Origin: Trichuris trichiura | Taxonomy: Eukaryota; Nematoda; Enoplea; Trichinellida; Trichuridae | Direction of reading: 5' to 3' | DNA: 64,000 nucleotides | NCBI GenBank assembly: GCA_037903355.1 | Contig: JBAJFE010000038.1 | Coordinates: 124,001 to 188,000, forward strand | In this document: in pieces, positions 13,001 to 28,701 of the stretch | Layout of the letters: every line of letters starts with the position of its first letter | Numbering within the stretch: position 1 is the stretch's first letter | The notes under the pieces: model-generated | The model's input: the letters and a program-made list of their open reading frames with translations, nothing else | The model's database searches: none | Told to the model about the DNA's origin: nothing | Position numbers and translations under genes: made by a program

Positions 13001-16000
13001 TTTCCCTGGCGAGGAAACTCCGAGATAAAAGGCAGAATTTTGAGACAATTCTGCAACCCAGTTGAAAAGAACATAATTGCAACTGCAGAGAACGAAATAA
13101 CTTTTTTGTACTTCGAAGACGTATATGACAGGCGACCGGCGCAAACCGTTGAGAACGATAGCAAGAGAAGGCGAGAACTACGCCAGTGACTACTGAGAGC
13201 AAAAAAGCAGAAGTGCTCTAGCATGCTGGACAGTCGTTTCTCGAACAAAGCAATGGTCCACGCTACGTACGCGCGCACACACACTATAGTGGCGCCTACT
13301 GCTTGTCAGCGAGGACTAAAAATGCCGGCTTATCGACAGAGAGCTGTCAGCAACGCAGTCTTCCGAGCCAGCCTGACACTCCCTGCTTGTTACGCAAGGT
13401 TTATGTTCTTACTAGGATTCACATAAAATACGTTTATCGCTTTATGAAAAATAACTTTCTACATTTACATTTCACTGAATCTCGCATCCATGTGCGGTTG
13501 CCCCAGCGCGTGGGCGGAAAATGGCCTCGCTGGCCGGACGTTCCCCACCCCTGCTTTACACCTTCCTGAACCATTCTACGCCCATGAAATTATTTCTTCT
13601 CAGTGGAGCGCTCTCGCTGAGTCAAGCAAGGAAAGAAGCTTGCTATCGCTGTACAGTTATTGTTTTCTAGCAATCTCAGTTGAATACGTAGAACATTATA
13701 ACGTCTTACCTTGCTCTCTACGTGTATGTGTTTAAATTAATGTTCCTCACCTGAGGCATTCTATTTTCACTTCCGTAACAGAATTACTGTATTATAAGGG
13801 AGGCTTGTTTGAAATAATTCGACCCAACTATGTGCTAACGCACTAGTTTTAAACCTTTTAAAACAGGCTGCAAGGACTCTTAGCGTTTCGTAGATTCAGA
13901 TCTTCGATATGTCGTCATTAGCCGTTTAGCTTTGGCTGTTCTCCACATTTGGGCTGACTTCAGTTCGATGCGTTCAGACCGAGTTTTACAGTAAGCCCCA
14001 AGGCTAAACCTGCTTTTACGTCTAGACGGCATTGAGCCAACGTGGGGCCAGCTAAAGTCTGTAGTGAAACCTTTGTGGACCGATTCAGCAGTAAATACAT
14101 TGTTTACGCATTCGTCATACGAAAGTATAGTAAGTCAAGACATGCACACGAAAGACCTTCCCATCCGCGCTTCTCCTGTTCTCTGCCGACGCCATTTAAT
14201 GTTTCATTGCTGGCAGCTTGCAGAACAGGGCATTTCTGGGTACGCAAGTACTATTAGACGATTTAAAATTATTCTGCTGGCGTAGTTGTCGTGAATTACC
14301 CCATCTTTTTTATGACACGGCGGCATTTTGTGTTTTGGCAGGTATGATTAATAGCATCATGTTATGCGTCATTGCTAAAAAGCGATGAGCAGGCGTCGGT
14401 AAGATCCACATTGGCGCACCTGCACGCTGAATAGTCATAAATAACTGAGCAACACATGCGTGAGCAGAGCTCAGCATCATTTCGTCGTTGACTGTGATGC
14501 AAAGGATACTCCAAAGCGCTGGGGCACTTTGCCAACGTCAGCATGTGGCTTACGTCTTCGGTTAGGCACGAACTGACGACGGGTGGCTAAAGTTGAGTTG
14601 TTTTGGTGGTCTGCGGATCAGACATGTCAGACTCAGCGGTTCTCTGCCCGTAGAAATTCCAAATCAGCGATCTGATCTTGTCACTAATGATGGTTCTAGG
14701 CGAGTTCTGAAACGGCATTATGGCATTTGTTTTTGAAATGTTGTTAATAAAAGTACTTTTAAAGTTGGGGGGATACAACCGTGGTGTCATCATCAAAATG
14801 AGTATGAAGGTTCGAGTGAACAAAAACACCCGCTGTTCCTGCGAACGTGTACCATAACTGCATATCGAAGACGGCTTAGGGTGTTTGGTTTGGTGTTATA
14901 TACAGTGACCATTGGATCCTATCACGTGAAGATACAGAGGTTTTGCTATGTATATTTTACAGGCAATGCATGAAATGCTGGCATTCTATAAAATGCGTAA
15001 CATTTTTAGGCCAAGTATAAAATGCTTTTGTTATTTTTATACACTGTACACTTTGCCTAGGCATTATATAGAATGCTGAATAATGTTTGGGTAATGTATG
15101 AATCGCATTTTCGCAGCGGAGACTTCTACGACCTTTTCACCTACGACCTCGCAAACCTATAATGACGACACTTAAAGGCGCTGTTTTATCGTTGCATTGT
15201 GACTGTGCTGCCCGTATATTTTAGCTTTGGCTTAAGCTGGAGCAGAACAGGATAGCCGGCATCTTTATCATCTTTATCGGCCATTCTATTCCGCCCTAGC
15301 TTTATCTTAAGCCAAGATGTAAGGAAAGTGTAGACAGCAAAGTAGAGAAAAAGCTATACAGCTTTTCCGTAGGTGTCGCCACTGTAAGCTTGCAGCGGCA
15401 TAGGTAAAAAACTTGATGTAATATTTTGCCGATTTGCTATTAGGCATCATACAGAATGCCTATGAAATGTGTCAAATATTATGTTTCATTTCCATTAATT
15501 TTACCGCTGAGTAGGGGTCACAAGCAGACCCGAAACCTCCGGAAAGAAATAGAAATTTTCTAACTTGTTTCAACAGGGCATATTCCGGGTAACAACAGCT
15601 TCCTATGCTACATGAAACTTTATTGTCTCGTAACAAGAAGTTACGTTTTCAAAGTATGTATGAAGTATACATTGCTTAAACATTTCGGGCATTCTTCAGA
15701 CTGCCTAGGTGTTCTCTACAATGCTTGACTTCATACATTTCCTGTAGCATATGTAAGTACATTTGGCAGTTCGCGTACAACATGTAAGGCAATTTACGAA
15801 TTAGGGAACATTTCTTCTGTAGTGCGATACTGCATTCAATCGCTCGCGATTGTCCCGAGAGAAAATACGGGAACGAGCAGATATGATGCTGTTGTTTGAG
15901 GCCGCTAGGTGGAGTAAGCAAGTAAGAGCAACAATTCAGTGGTAGAGTGACTAAGACTATCATCTGCCATTGCGCAGGATACGGAGAAATGGCCACTTTT

Positions 16001-19000
16001 TTTCCATCATGAAGCGACAAGCTTCACACTGATGGACAAGCACGTGGATTCCGCATGGTGTCGCATTTGTTAGAGATAGTTAATGGCCTTGTCAATGTTC
16101 AGCTCAGCTTTTCCGCAAGATGCAATTTACGCGACCACAAAATACAGTCAGCCATCTCGTTGCAAGCTTGCTTTGTGTTATGCCAGTTTTTGGGCTTAAA
16201 AGTAGTCTTCAAACATTTGGACAATACGTAAGGTTTCTTGCTGCAAGTTATCAAGCACTCCGTGTAAGAGAAAGCCGTTTGGTACTGGAGCGGAACATCA
16301 AATAGACGTTATGAAGAGAACGACAGGATTAGTGATAAAAGTGAAAACTTTTGGTATGAAGAAGGGCCAACTTTGTGCGCCATTAAAATCAATGCCGAAA
16401 AGGTTAAATAAAGTTTTGTGTCCAATGTTTGGTCAAGTTTCGCGACGCCAGGAAGAATAAAACTTATAGTAGCAGAAAAAAGATCAGGAAGTTGTCGAGC
16501 ATTTCGTTTCAAAGTCGAACCATGAAAAGAACGTAGCAAAACTTCCGCTATCAAAAGAAAGCACTCGCCATTCATGGTGTCAAAACAATTTCTAGCTTTT
16601 GTTGGAATAGTTCGTTTCAACGTCAACAGTGCATGATTTGCAAAGCTTGCCATAACGTTTGCAACATTTCTTCGTTTGAGGAAGCAACAATGACTTTTGT
16701 GGAAACCGCTGAAAAGTTTTGGTCAGACATACAGAAACCAGTTTAAGGAAAGTGTTGTTTGACTAAATTTTTAGTTTTTACGACGCAAATGTTTACATGA
16801 CACACATATGGAAAGGTCTCTATTTCAAAAGCAGCAAACCATGCTTCAGGATTCAATGCTGCAAAATCTGGCTAACTTGTTGCTTGATACCAACGCCGGC
16901 AGAGATCTTTATTAATAGCTCGGATCGACCGTGCCGACCTGCATCCTTTGAAGCGGATTTCGAAACTACTACATGCATAGAAGGAAAGAACGGGTGCTTG
17001 TCCAAATCTTCTAGTGCTCATATGAATGGTTATAGTAAATATCTTAAGAAAGAAGGTTTAGCTTCAAAATTCTTGTAAACACGGTTAATGCAAAAAGCCG
17101 TTCAGCGGTGGCATTAATAGCTAAATTAAATCCGCATGTGCATTTCATGATTTAGTTCCGGTTGTCATTGATACTTTTCCGATACAGGCGCTCAGTCAAC
17201 GTAGAATTGTAGCATTTAAAGCGTGCTTGTTGTCAGTTGGCAGAGACGGAAAGCATGAGAGGACCATGTACACGGATAGAATTGCGCATCCAAACAGCGC
17301 TCGCGTCGTCTCTAGCAAAAGCTATTCCAATGTTTAGTTAGTGAATTTGAAGATTTTTGAACTGTCCAACGAAGTAAGCGTGTTTATTTGAAGTTACGTT
17401 CAGCTGGCATATCAGCTGGACTTTTCGGAAGTAGACGTGATGACGCTTGGAATGTTCCGAATTCCAATCTCTGATGAAGTATCTGCCAAGAAGTCACAAC
17501 AATTCGCAGCTGGAGTGGAAGTTGACGTAAGATAAGAAGAGGACCATTATGAAAACTAGAAAACTGCTGCATTGCAGAGACGTCAAATGGTTTGAAAAAC
17601 ATCAAACAACAACTATAGTGGGTTGCAGACAATTATTCTAATGTGGAACTTAGCAGGAAAGGTACAAGAAGCGCGAGAACAAGGATTGCAGTGTTAAACA
17701 AACAGCAATTCTACGAAAGAAGGATCCTGTTAAAGCAAAAAACTAGAGCATTTAACTGACGCTTCTAAAGGTTTGTGAAGACGATGAGAAAACCTATGGT
17801 GAACTGGTGTCGGCAGCCAAGGGCAGAAAACTGAAATGATTAAGCCCTTACAATGATTATTTTTTCCAAGAGCCCATTACAATGCCTATCGTATCACAAT
17901 TATTAATGTGATGAGTTCATATTCCGTGCTCTTATCATTATTTGATAATTTGCAATGTTTTCTCTTTTGCTGCGTTTCTAAACTAATATTTTTTCACTGT
18001 TTTTGCGGAAGAATTACCACCGGCCATATGTGCAACAGCGCTTGTATCAGTATTTCTGGGCATCTGCAATCAGCTCTCTAAACGGAACTGAAATATACTT
18101 GTGGGGAGCCGTTATTTGGAAGCGTTAACACTTTGGGGTACAACTCAGAAAGTAAAGACTGGTAATATTGTGATAGCGCGATTTACTATTTCGGTCACAG
18201 TGTCACTTTTCCTGCAGATGGTGTAGTGCGTGCACCTTTGTTTTATGTCTACTCTGTTCCTTTGTAATGACGTGAGGAATGGCATGTAGCTTTTGAAAAT
18301 TGGACTTTCTGCAGTGGTTCTCTAGAAGAGCTTGGATTCGTTGTTTTATAATCAGTGTACCTATAATCATAAAAAAATGCTGTACTCACTATTGCTGTAG
18401 AAGTATAGTAGCAAAAAATGAGCAATAACACGTGTATTAGAATTCAATTTTTTAAAATACACATGGAAACTATATATATATATATGTATATGTATATTCC
18501 CGCCCCTATGTTGTGGTTTTTAGTCGTTAAGTCATGTCTAGCTGCTCTTCTTGTCCTTTAAGAGATCGTCTATGGGGTCTATGGAGTTTTCTCCCGAGCA
18601 CACTGCTTTGGGTCGCCATTTCCTTTTCCAATGGACCACCATAACCTGCTGATAGATTCGTTAAGTTTTGCATGCGTTCCGCTTCGTCAAGGTAGTGTTT
18701 CGAGTGGGTGGTTATTGATTCAACACTGCTTGTTCATGTTTCTTCATGATTATGTCGTTATTTACAGTTTCAGCTTGTGTATGCGTCGGTAATGTGTACG
18801 TATGTACTGTTAGTTTTCATGAAACGCAGAGGAGAGGTTCGCACAAAATTTCTTGATGCACGATGTACTTAAAGTTTCAGTAATTTCCCTTTGAAGCTTT
18901 TATGCTAAGGAAGCCACTTTAAGCTCAGGAAATTAAAGGCTTTCTTCATTCGAAACCGCAACACTATCAGTCAGAATAGAGAACTGGTTTGACATCATGT

Positions 19001-21385
19001 ATGCAACGTGTCGACGAAATCTCATAAAGTGTTTTTCACCGCTAGACAATAACTAAGAAAATTGCCATTTTCAAATGTTTAAACTTCCTTTTAAACTTCT
19101 TACTAAGCCTTGTCATAAGCTTGGATGTTTCGTTTTTACGCGGACAGCGGATGGAGATTTATTTGATGGGTCCGTAATTCGTTTTTGCTACGGTAAACGG
19201 ACGTACTGTGATTTGAGGTATGAAAACATGTGTACCAGTACTAAAAATCCCAATATCCAAATACGTTAAGTATAGGGGTACGCGGCCGAGCGCTCAGAAG
19301 GTACTTCAGCGGTGAAGAAAAGGAGAGAAGGAATGCAAGTGATGGTGAGCTTTATTGATTAAGTAAGGTTGACTTAATAATAAGATGTCAAAATAGGCAT
19401 GGCAACTTCCATGGGGAAGGAGGTGAAGTTTCAGGATAATCTGAAGCGTTTCCCATGGCCTTAGATGTGTTGTTTTAATGTCAGACGTCGACAACAGTAT
19501 CTCATTACGCTGTAATGGAAATTCCATTGCTGCCTAAAAATGTTCGGCATTTGTTGCTTTGGTTTCTCGCTATTCGCCTGGGCAGTGCCGTGTACTTTTC
19601 AAGCCTTTTTATAGTCATCCTGTCACGTTCTGCATTAGGATCATTGTATACAAGTCTTTGTAACTTCCTGTTTTCGGGTCATTCCACAGTGTTCACCGTC
19701 ATCAAACTTTTCAGCTGCACTAGTCACTGGTGCGTTTCCTAGTTCAGTTATTGCTCTTTCAACTTTTCCATTTTCCACCACCATCTTGCTGTTGTATTGT
19801 TAGCTGTAGAGTGGATTGGTCTTAAGCCCACGCGTTGGAACGTCATTGATATCATGCGAAGCCTTACCTCGATGTTTTAGATCCTAAGGTCCTACGCATT
19901 TTTCTGTATGTAAAATTGAGTATGAGCGTACGTGGCATCACGTTATACAACAATCGAATGTTTACTTACAGACCGTTCTTTTAAATAAGATGACGTTATT
20001 GTGCTTTCCGTTTGTCGCATTGCGCCTTTGACAGTTATAGTTAGCGACTTTGATGTAATTCGTTCAACCTGCCAACTGCCAATTAGTGTAATTTTCTTGC
20101 GCTGAACCAGTCTATTATGCCAATTATTTTAGTTTTCTGTATGGACTGATCAATTACGACTGCGTATTTTCTGTCGAACGTGACTTTTTAATCGTTTAGG
20201 CAAAGGTGAAGTTGGCTGCTTGCGTTAAATTTAATCCTCTCTCAGCATTCTTAACTGAGTCCAAAGAGACATATCCTTGGTTTGTCAGCCAGCAGCCAGT
20301 GTCCATTAATTTCCCCAATGCATACTTTAGTGTCAAGTAATAGTCCAATGGAGACGGCGCGGCTACTCGCTATTTGCACGTTTTTTCAGTCAGCGAATGC
20401 TCATCCTGGTTTCTGTTATTCTTTTAAACGAGCCTTTCCAATGTTTCGAGCATTGTCTGCATTCTGAAAGGATGAATGCGCGGTTGGGTGCCACAGAAAA
20501 GATAGACGGTTGCCTTTTCTAATAAATTTGTGATTATCTAATTATATACCATGCATGTTGAAAATGTCACGTGTTCTACTAACTCTTTCACGGATTGATG
20601 ATTCTGCCAGTGAGTCCGCCGCTGAACTTAGCAAAATATTGATGAAACTTTTCGCTTTCGTCTTAATTGGCAGTTAGCAATAAATTTACTGATCCAAGTG
20701 GCACTAAGTGACGCAGACGTGTGCTTTGGTGTTTCATTACACGCCTGCACGATTGTAGACAAACTGGTCACTGGTCACAATGCAGACGACATGGCGGAAA
20801 CGGTGCTAATGAATCTTCTTCGAGGAGATCTTCATCGTTTGCACAGGTGCACGAGGCCTATCAGCGGAGAGACTGACGGTTTGCCGCGTTGCAAACCTCT
20901 ATACCGAGCTTTCCAAAAAGAAATCGTTCTGTACGCTCGTTTTAACGTCAGTATCTTCTGTTGCTTTCACAAAAAAATGTAACGTCTACGCCTTATAGAA
21001 GCTCGATTACTTTGCCACGGACTGTCTATATGCAAGTAGTTCGTACAGGGCCCATTTACGCGACTTCGTAAAAAGGCTTGAATTGATCCGCCCAGTAGCG
21101 ATTCTGGACATCATTGCTTCAGGCCAGCAGCTAGCGACCATGTCATCTTTGGGTCGTCCGCTGTTTCGTACGTTCTGCCACCAGTGCGGCTCAGTATCTA
21201 GCAATTCACTTTGTCATGCTTGCGCCTTGTTGGAAGGCCTACATCGGTTATCCATACCTTTGCAAGGCGATCGTCGGTTTTTATCAACTCCTGGAGACAC
21301 CGACTTGGTTGCTATTGAGGAAATATGTCTTTGTGATAGCGAAAGGAAGGCAGATTCGTCTTGCGCACTGAACGCTGATGATTAA
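7068..21385 (+). CDS. CTU1: Cytoplasmic tRNA 2-thiolation protein 1 (NCS6/TtuA family)
   Basis: CTU1 works with CTU2 in the cytosol to thiolate wobble uridine 34 of Lys, Glu and Gln tRNAs, taking sulfur from URM1. Exons: 7068-7387, 7449-7603, 20759-20946, 20999-21385. They total 1050 nt (349 residues), essentially the human length (348). N-terminal zinc site: CDKCASEPA and LLCKSC. PP-loop ATP-binding motif: [11 protein letters not shown] at about residue 57. Then [14 protein letters not shown], the catalytic cysteine region [17 protein letters not shown], and [15 protein letters not shown]. The C-terminal Zn ribbon is [16 protein letters not shown]. Joining exon 2 (QFFGA) to exon 3 ([11 protein letters not shown]) leaves no gap against the human protein, so the intron between them really is 13,155 bp; the others are 61 and 52 bp. 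The stop is 143 bp before the next gene on the same strand. Confidence 0.95.
8044..8342. mobile_element. Tc1/mariner-type MITE (pogo/Tigger-like ends)
   Basis: 299 bp with inverted ends CAGTTGAACCTCC and GGAGGTTCAACTG, flanked on each side by TA, the target duplication of Tc1/mariner elements. A second copy of the end motif (GTTGAGCCACC) starts near 8157, so the element may be a dimer or nested copy. It has no transposase, so it is non-autonomous. Confidence 0.8.
8670..8885 (+). pseudogene. Coding-like fragment resembling the Suv3 helicase C-terminal region (tentative)
   Basis: An open stretch in the CTU1 intron reads [19 protein letters not shown], then [15 protein letters not shown]. The pattern L-x-x-RY followed by K-x-PFVCS recalls the C-terminal part of the mitochondrial RNA helicase SUPV3L1. 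Only about 45 residues match, without clear splice sites or flanking helicase exons. It may be a gene fragment carried by a transposon, or chance. Confidence 0.25.
9084..11315 (-). mobile_element. Ty3/gypsy retrotransposon, internally deleted (gag, protease, integrase; no RT/RNase H)
   Basis: Read on the minus strand. Gag-like region, about 11250-10360: [19 protein letters not shown], then a zinc knuckle [13 protein letters not shown]; a second knuckle is broken (CNFYH). A protease active site follows at about 10435 ([13 protein letters not shown]). After about 10370 the frame jumps to the spacer before integrase ([19 protein letters not shown]). Integrase then shows its HHCC domain ([11 protein letters not shown] with CVACRTH) and core acids in [15 protein letters not shown] and [10 protein letters not shown]. 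The polyprotein tail [15 protein letters not shown] ends with a stop at 9084. Reverse transcriptase and RNase H are absent and there are frameshifts, so the copy is dead. The relationship looks closest to the K02A2.6-type lineage. I could not find paired LTRs. Confidence 0.88.
11195..11260 (+). repeat. Solo hAT-type terminus
   Basis: CAGTGATTCCCAATCTTTTC followed by GCGCCAGGGCCCCCC is the standard end of many hAT MITEs. It lies inside the gag region of the Ty3 element. A similar, more diverged end (CAGCCATTCCTCAACC) lies at about 11882. I see no matching opposite end for either. Confidence 0.5.
11382..11526 (-). repeat. Diverged relative of the hammerhead-like palindrome
   Basis: The left flank (11382-11420) resembles the arm of the element at 25345 (TTTTTATTACGGATCAGTTG). 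On the minus strand the core has CTGAAGA (11485-11479), a 17-nt stem II region whose arms GGGTC and GACAC pair at four of five positions, then GAAA (11461-11458) and the palindrome CTCCGGAG. A shorter inverted copy of the CTCCGGAG flank lies at about 11511-11526. The long outer arm is lost. Confidence 0.55.
11527..12851. other. Unassigned intron sequence
   Basis: It contains two direct copies of CCAATCCTCTATAGAG (about 12142 and 12178). A short coding-like segment at about 12560-12655 (+) reads [19 protein letters not shown] cannot assign it. Confidence 0.3.
12852..13553. mobile_element. hAT MITE with intact 8-bp target duplication
   Basis: The 702-bp element begins CAGGGGAGGGGAA and ends, read inward from the right, CAGGGGTGGGGAA. 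Both sides are flanked by the same 8 bp, CTTTACAC (12844-12851 and 13554-13561), the duplication length of hAT transposons. No transposase is encoded. The perfect duplication indicates a fairly recent insertion. Confidence 0.9.
14980..15705. repeat. Scattered GCATT-AATGC palindromes
   Basis: At least four near-palindromic 17-19-mers of one type: GGCATTCTATAAAATGC (14980), GGCATTATATAGAATGC (15060), GGCATCATACAGAATGCC (15443) and GGCATTCTTCAGACTGCC (about 15688). They lie in non-coding intron sequence; the function is unknown. Confidence 0.5.
15233..15335. repeat. Imperfect hairpin element, family shared with 24062-24165
   Basis: Left TTTGGCTTAAGCTGGAG and right TAGCTTTATCTTAAGCCAAG form imperfect inverted arms. 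The right arm starts GGCCATTCTATTCCGC, similar to GACCATTCTGTCCTGC at 24062, so both look like members of one small MITE family. Confidence 0.5.
18473..18497. repeat. TA/TG microsatellite
   Basis: A simple run of TATATA followed by TGTATATG inside the CTU1 intron. Confidence 0.8.
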
Positions 21386-21528
21386 CAGTAAACTTTGCGT
21401 TTGAACTTCTTACTTCCATCAGTCATTTCGGTTTTTGCCGCGGCTAACCCGTTTCTAGACTGTCTTGTTGCTCTGGAGCTCAAATTCTGATTGGATAATT
21501 CTGTTATAGGTTGTCTTTGCTGTGAGAA
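21386..21528 (+). promoter_or_regulatory. 143-bp CTU1-PFKFB spacer with an acceptor-like site
   Basis: There is no AATAAA in this spacer. It contains a pyrimidine-rich stretch ending TTCTGTTATAG at about 21510, a good 3' splice site about 19 nt before the PFKFB start codon. That arrangement fits trans-splicing of a downstream operon gene, or a 5' UTR intron. Confidence 0.35.
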
Positions 21529-27293
<5,765 letters not shown>

Positions 27294-28701
27294 GAAACGT
27301 TTTAATGCTTTGGCGGGTCTCACTGCTTGCTCTCTAAATCTATTCAAAATCATTGTTTTACGATAAGATGAAATTAATAATTCTGGTTCTTAGTCACAAA
27401 AATTTTTTGTTGCAGTGGAGCGTCGTACCGTTGCAGACGCCAGACTTGGAGAAATGCAAATCACCGTGATGACGTAACAGCCGTTAGAGCGTGGGGCCTT
27501 TTGTTCACTTTTCGACGTTACAGTTATTGCTACCTCATTTTATTTTGAGGCTGTTGCTCAGTGGTCCCTAGGTGCCATTGTTTGACGTTTTCTTCCTGAT
27601 CGGCGCACCTTACGTTCCCAAGGCGCAGCGTCTTCGTAAAAGTTGTTGGTTTTCGTTATTTCTGTTCCTGTAGGCCGTATGTAGCATGTTAGTACTTGCG
27701 TTTGTCAGCAGTAGCTTAATATTCAAGAAAAAACGTTTCTAGCGTTTGAAAGTTCTTTTAGCTGAGTTGATGCGACAACGACTTAATCTTTAATATAGCT
27801 TTGCCTCCTTGCATACTCGCAGCTTTTCTGACGCTAAATGCCTGATTTTAATTTTGTATGTTTGCGCGCTGACGCGGCTTAAAATAATGGCTCGTATGAA
27901 CGCTTGTATGATAAGTTAATCTACCCAAAAGTCGCTATATTTGATTTAGCCGATTCGCATGGTCTGTTTCTGCTTTATTAACGCTGGCTAGAGTAACACT
28001 TAAGAAAGACCAGGCAGTCGTCTGTGAACAAGTTTCAGAATACTAACTAATCACCAGCAGACTTTGCTTTGTCAAAGCAAACTAAAACGAAGCGCCGCAT
28101 GAAGGAATGACTGGTCCAACCATGTAGGATCAAAACCGCTGGCAAATTGCAAATGATTGAAGGTTTTCGGACGTCAAGAAGAAGACATTCGAACGAACCC
28201 TATAGCGGATGAAGCGATTTTTAAATGCTGCCGTTCAGTTTGAACAACATGTGGCACAAATCAATAGAAATTTTGACTTTCTCGCATTATGGAGGAAGTT
28301 CACTTTCGGTATTCGACTGCCACTCTAACCGACATTACGGACTTCTCGTTATCTTTCAGGCTTTTTGTATTTCGATTCAAAAATTAAAGCTTAAAATTTA
28401 GTTACTTTCGCGACAAGCTTTCAAGAAAAAACAAAAACTACAAGAAATTAAAGAAAAGCGTGGAATACTTTGCATCATTTTCTCTAGCGTCAACGGAAGA
28501 CTTCTATTGATTCTTGCGTTTAAATGTACCTGCATATCATTAACGCAACTACAGAAAAATACTATCAATGCTGCTGGAGTGTGATTGTTGAAGTAATAGT
28601 GGCTTTAATTGTTTGCGCTTAGTCTGAAAGAAGTTAGTGTATTCGTAAAGTGGATTCAGTGAAGGACAGATGCGCGGTTCAAAAATAGCCGGCTTTTTCT
28701 C
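27294..28701. other. Intergenic between PFKFB and CNOT6
   Basis: It includes a possible alternative last exon of PFKFB (about 27417-27478, after TTTTTGTTGCAG). Nothing else is recognised. Confidence 0.4.

Larger units (their letters stand above)
7604..20758 (+). other. 13.2 kb intron 2 of CTU1, loaded with mobile elements
   Basis: GT donor at 7604, AG acceptor at 20757-20758. It contains a Tc1/mariner-type MITE (8044-8342), a Suv3-like fragment (about 8670-8840), an internally deleted Ty3/gypsy element (9084-11315), a hammerhead-like relic (11382-11526), a hAT MITE (12852-13553), a hairpin (about 15233-15335), GCATT/AATGC palindromes (14980-15705) and a TA microsatellite (18473-18497). I recognise nothing coding in 13554-14979, 15706-18472 or 18498-20758. 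A decayed minus-strand coding trace at about 19690-19830 ([15 protein letters not shown]) could be an old retroelement. Confidence 0.85.
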
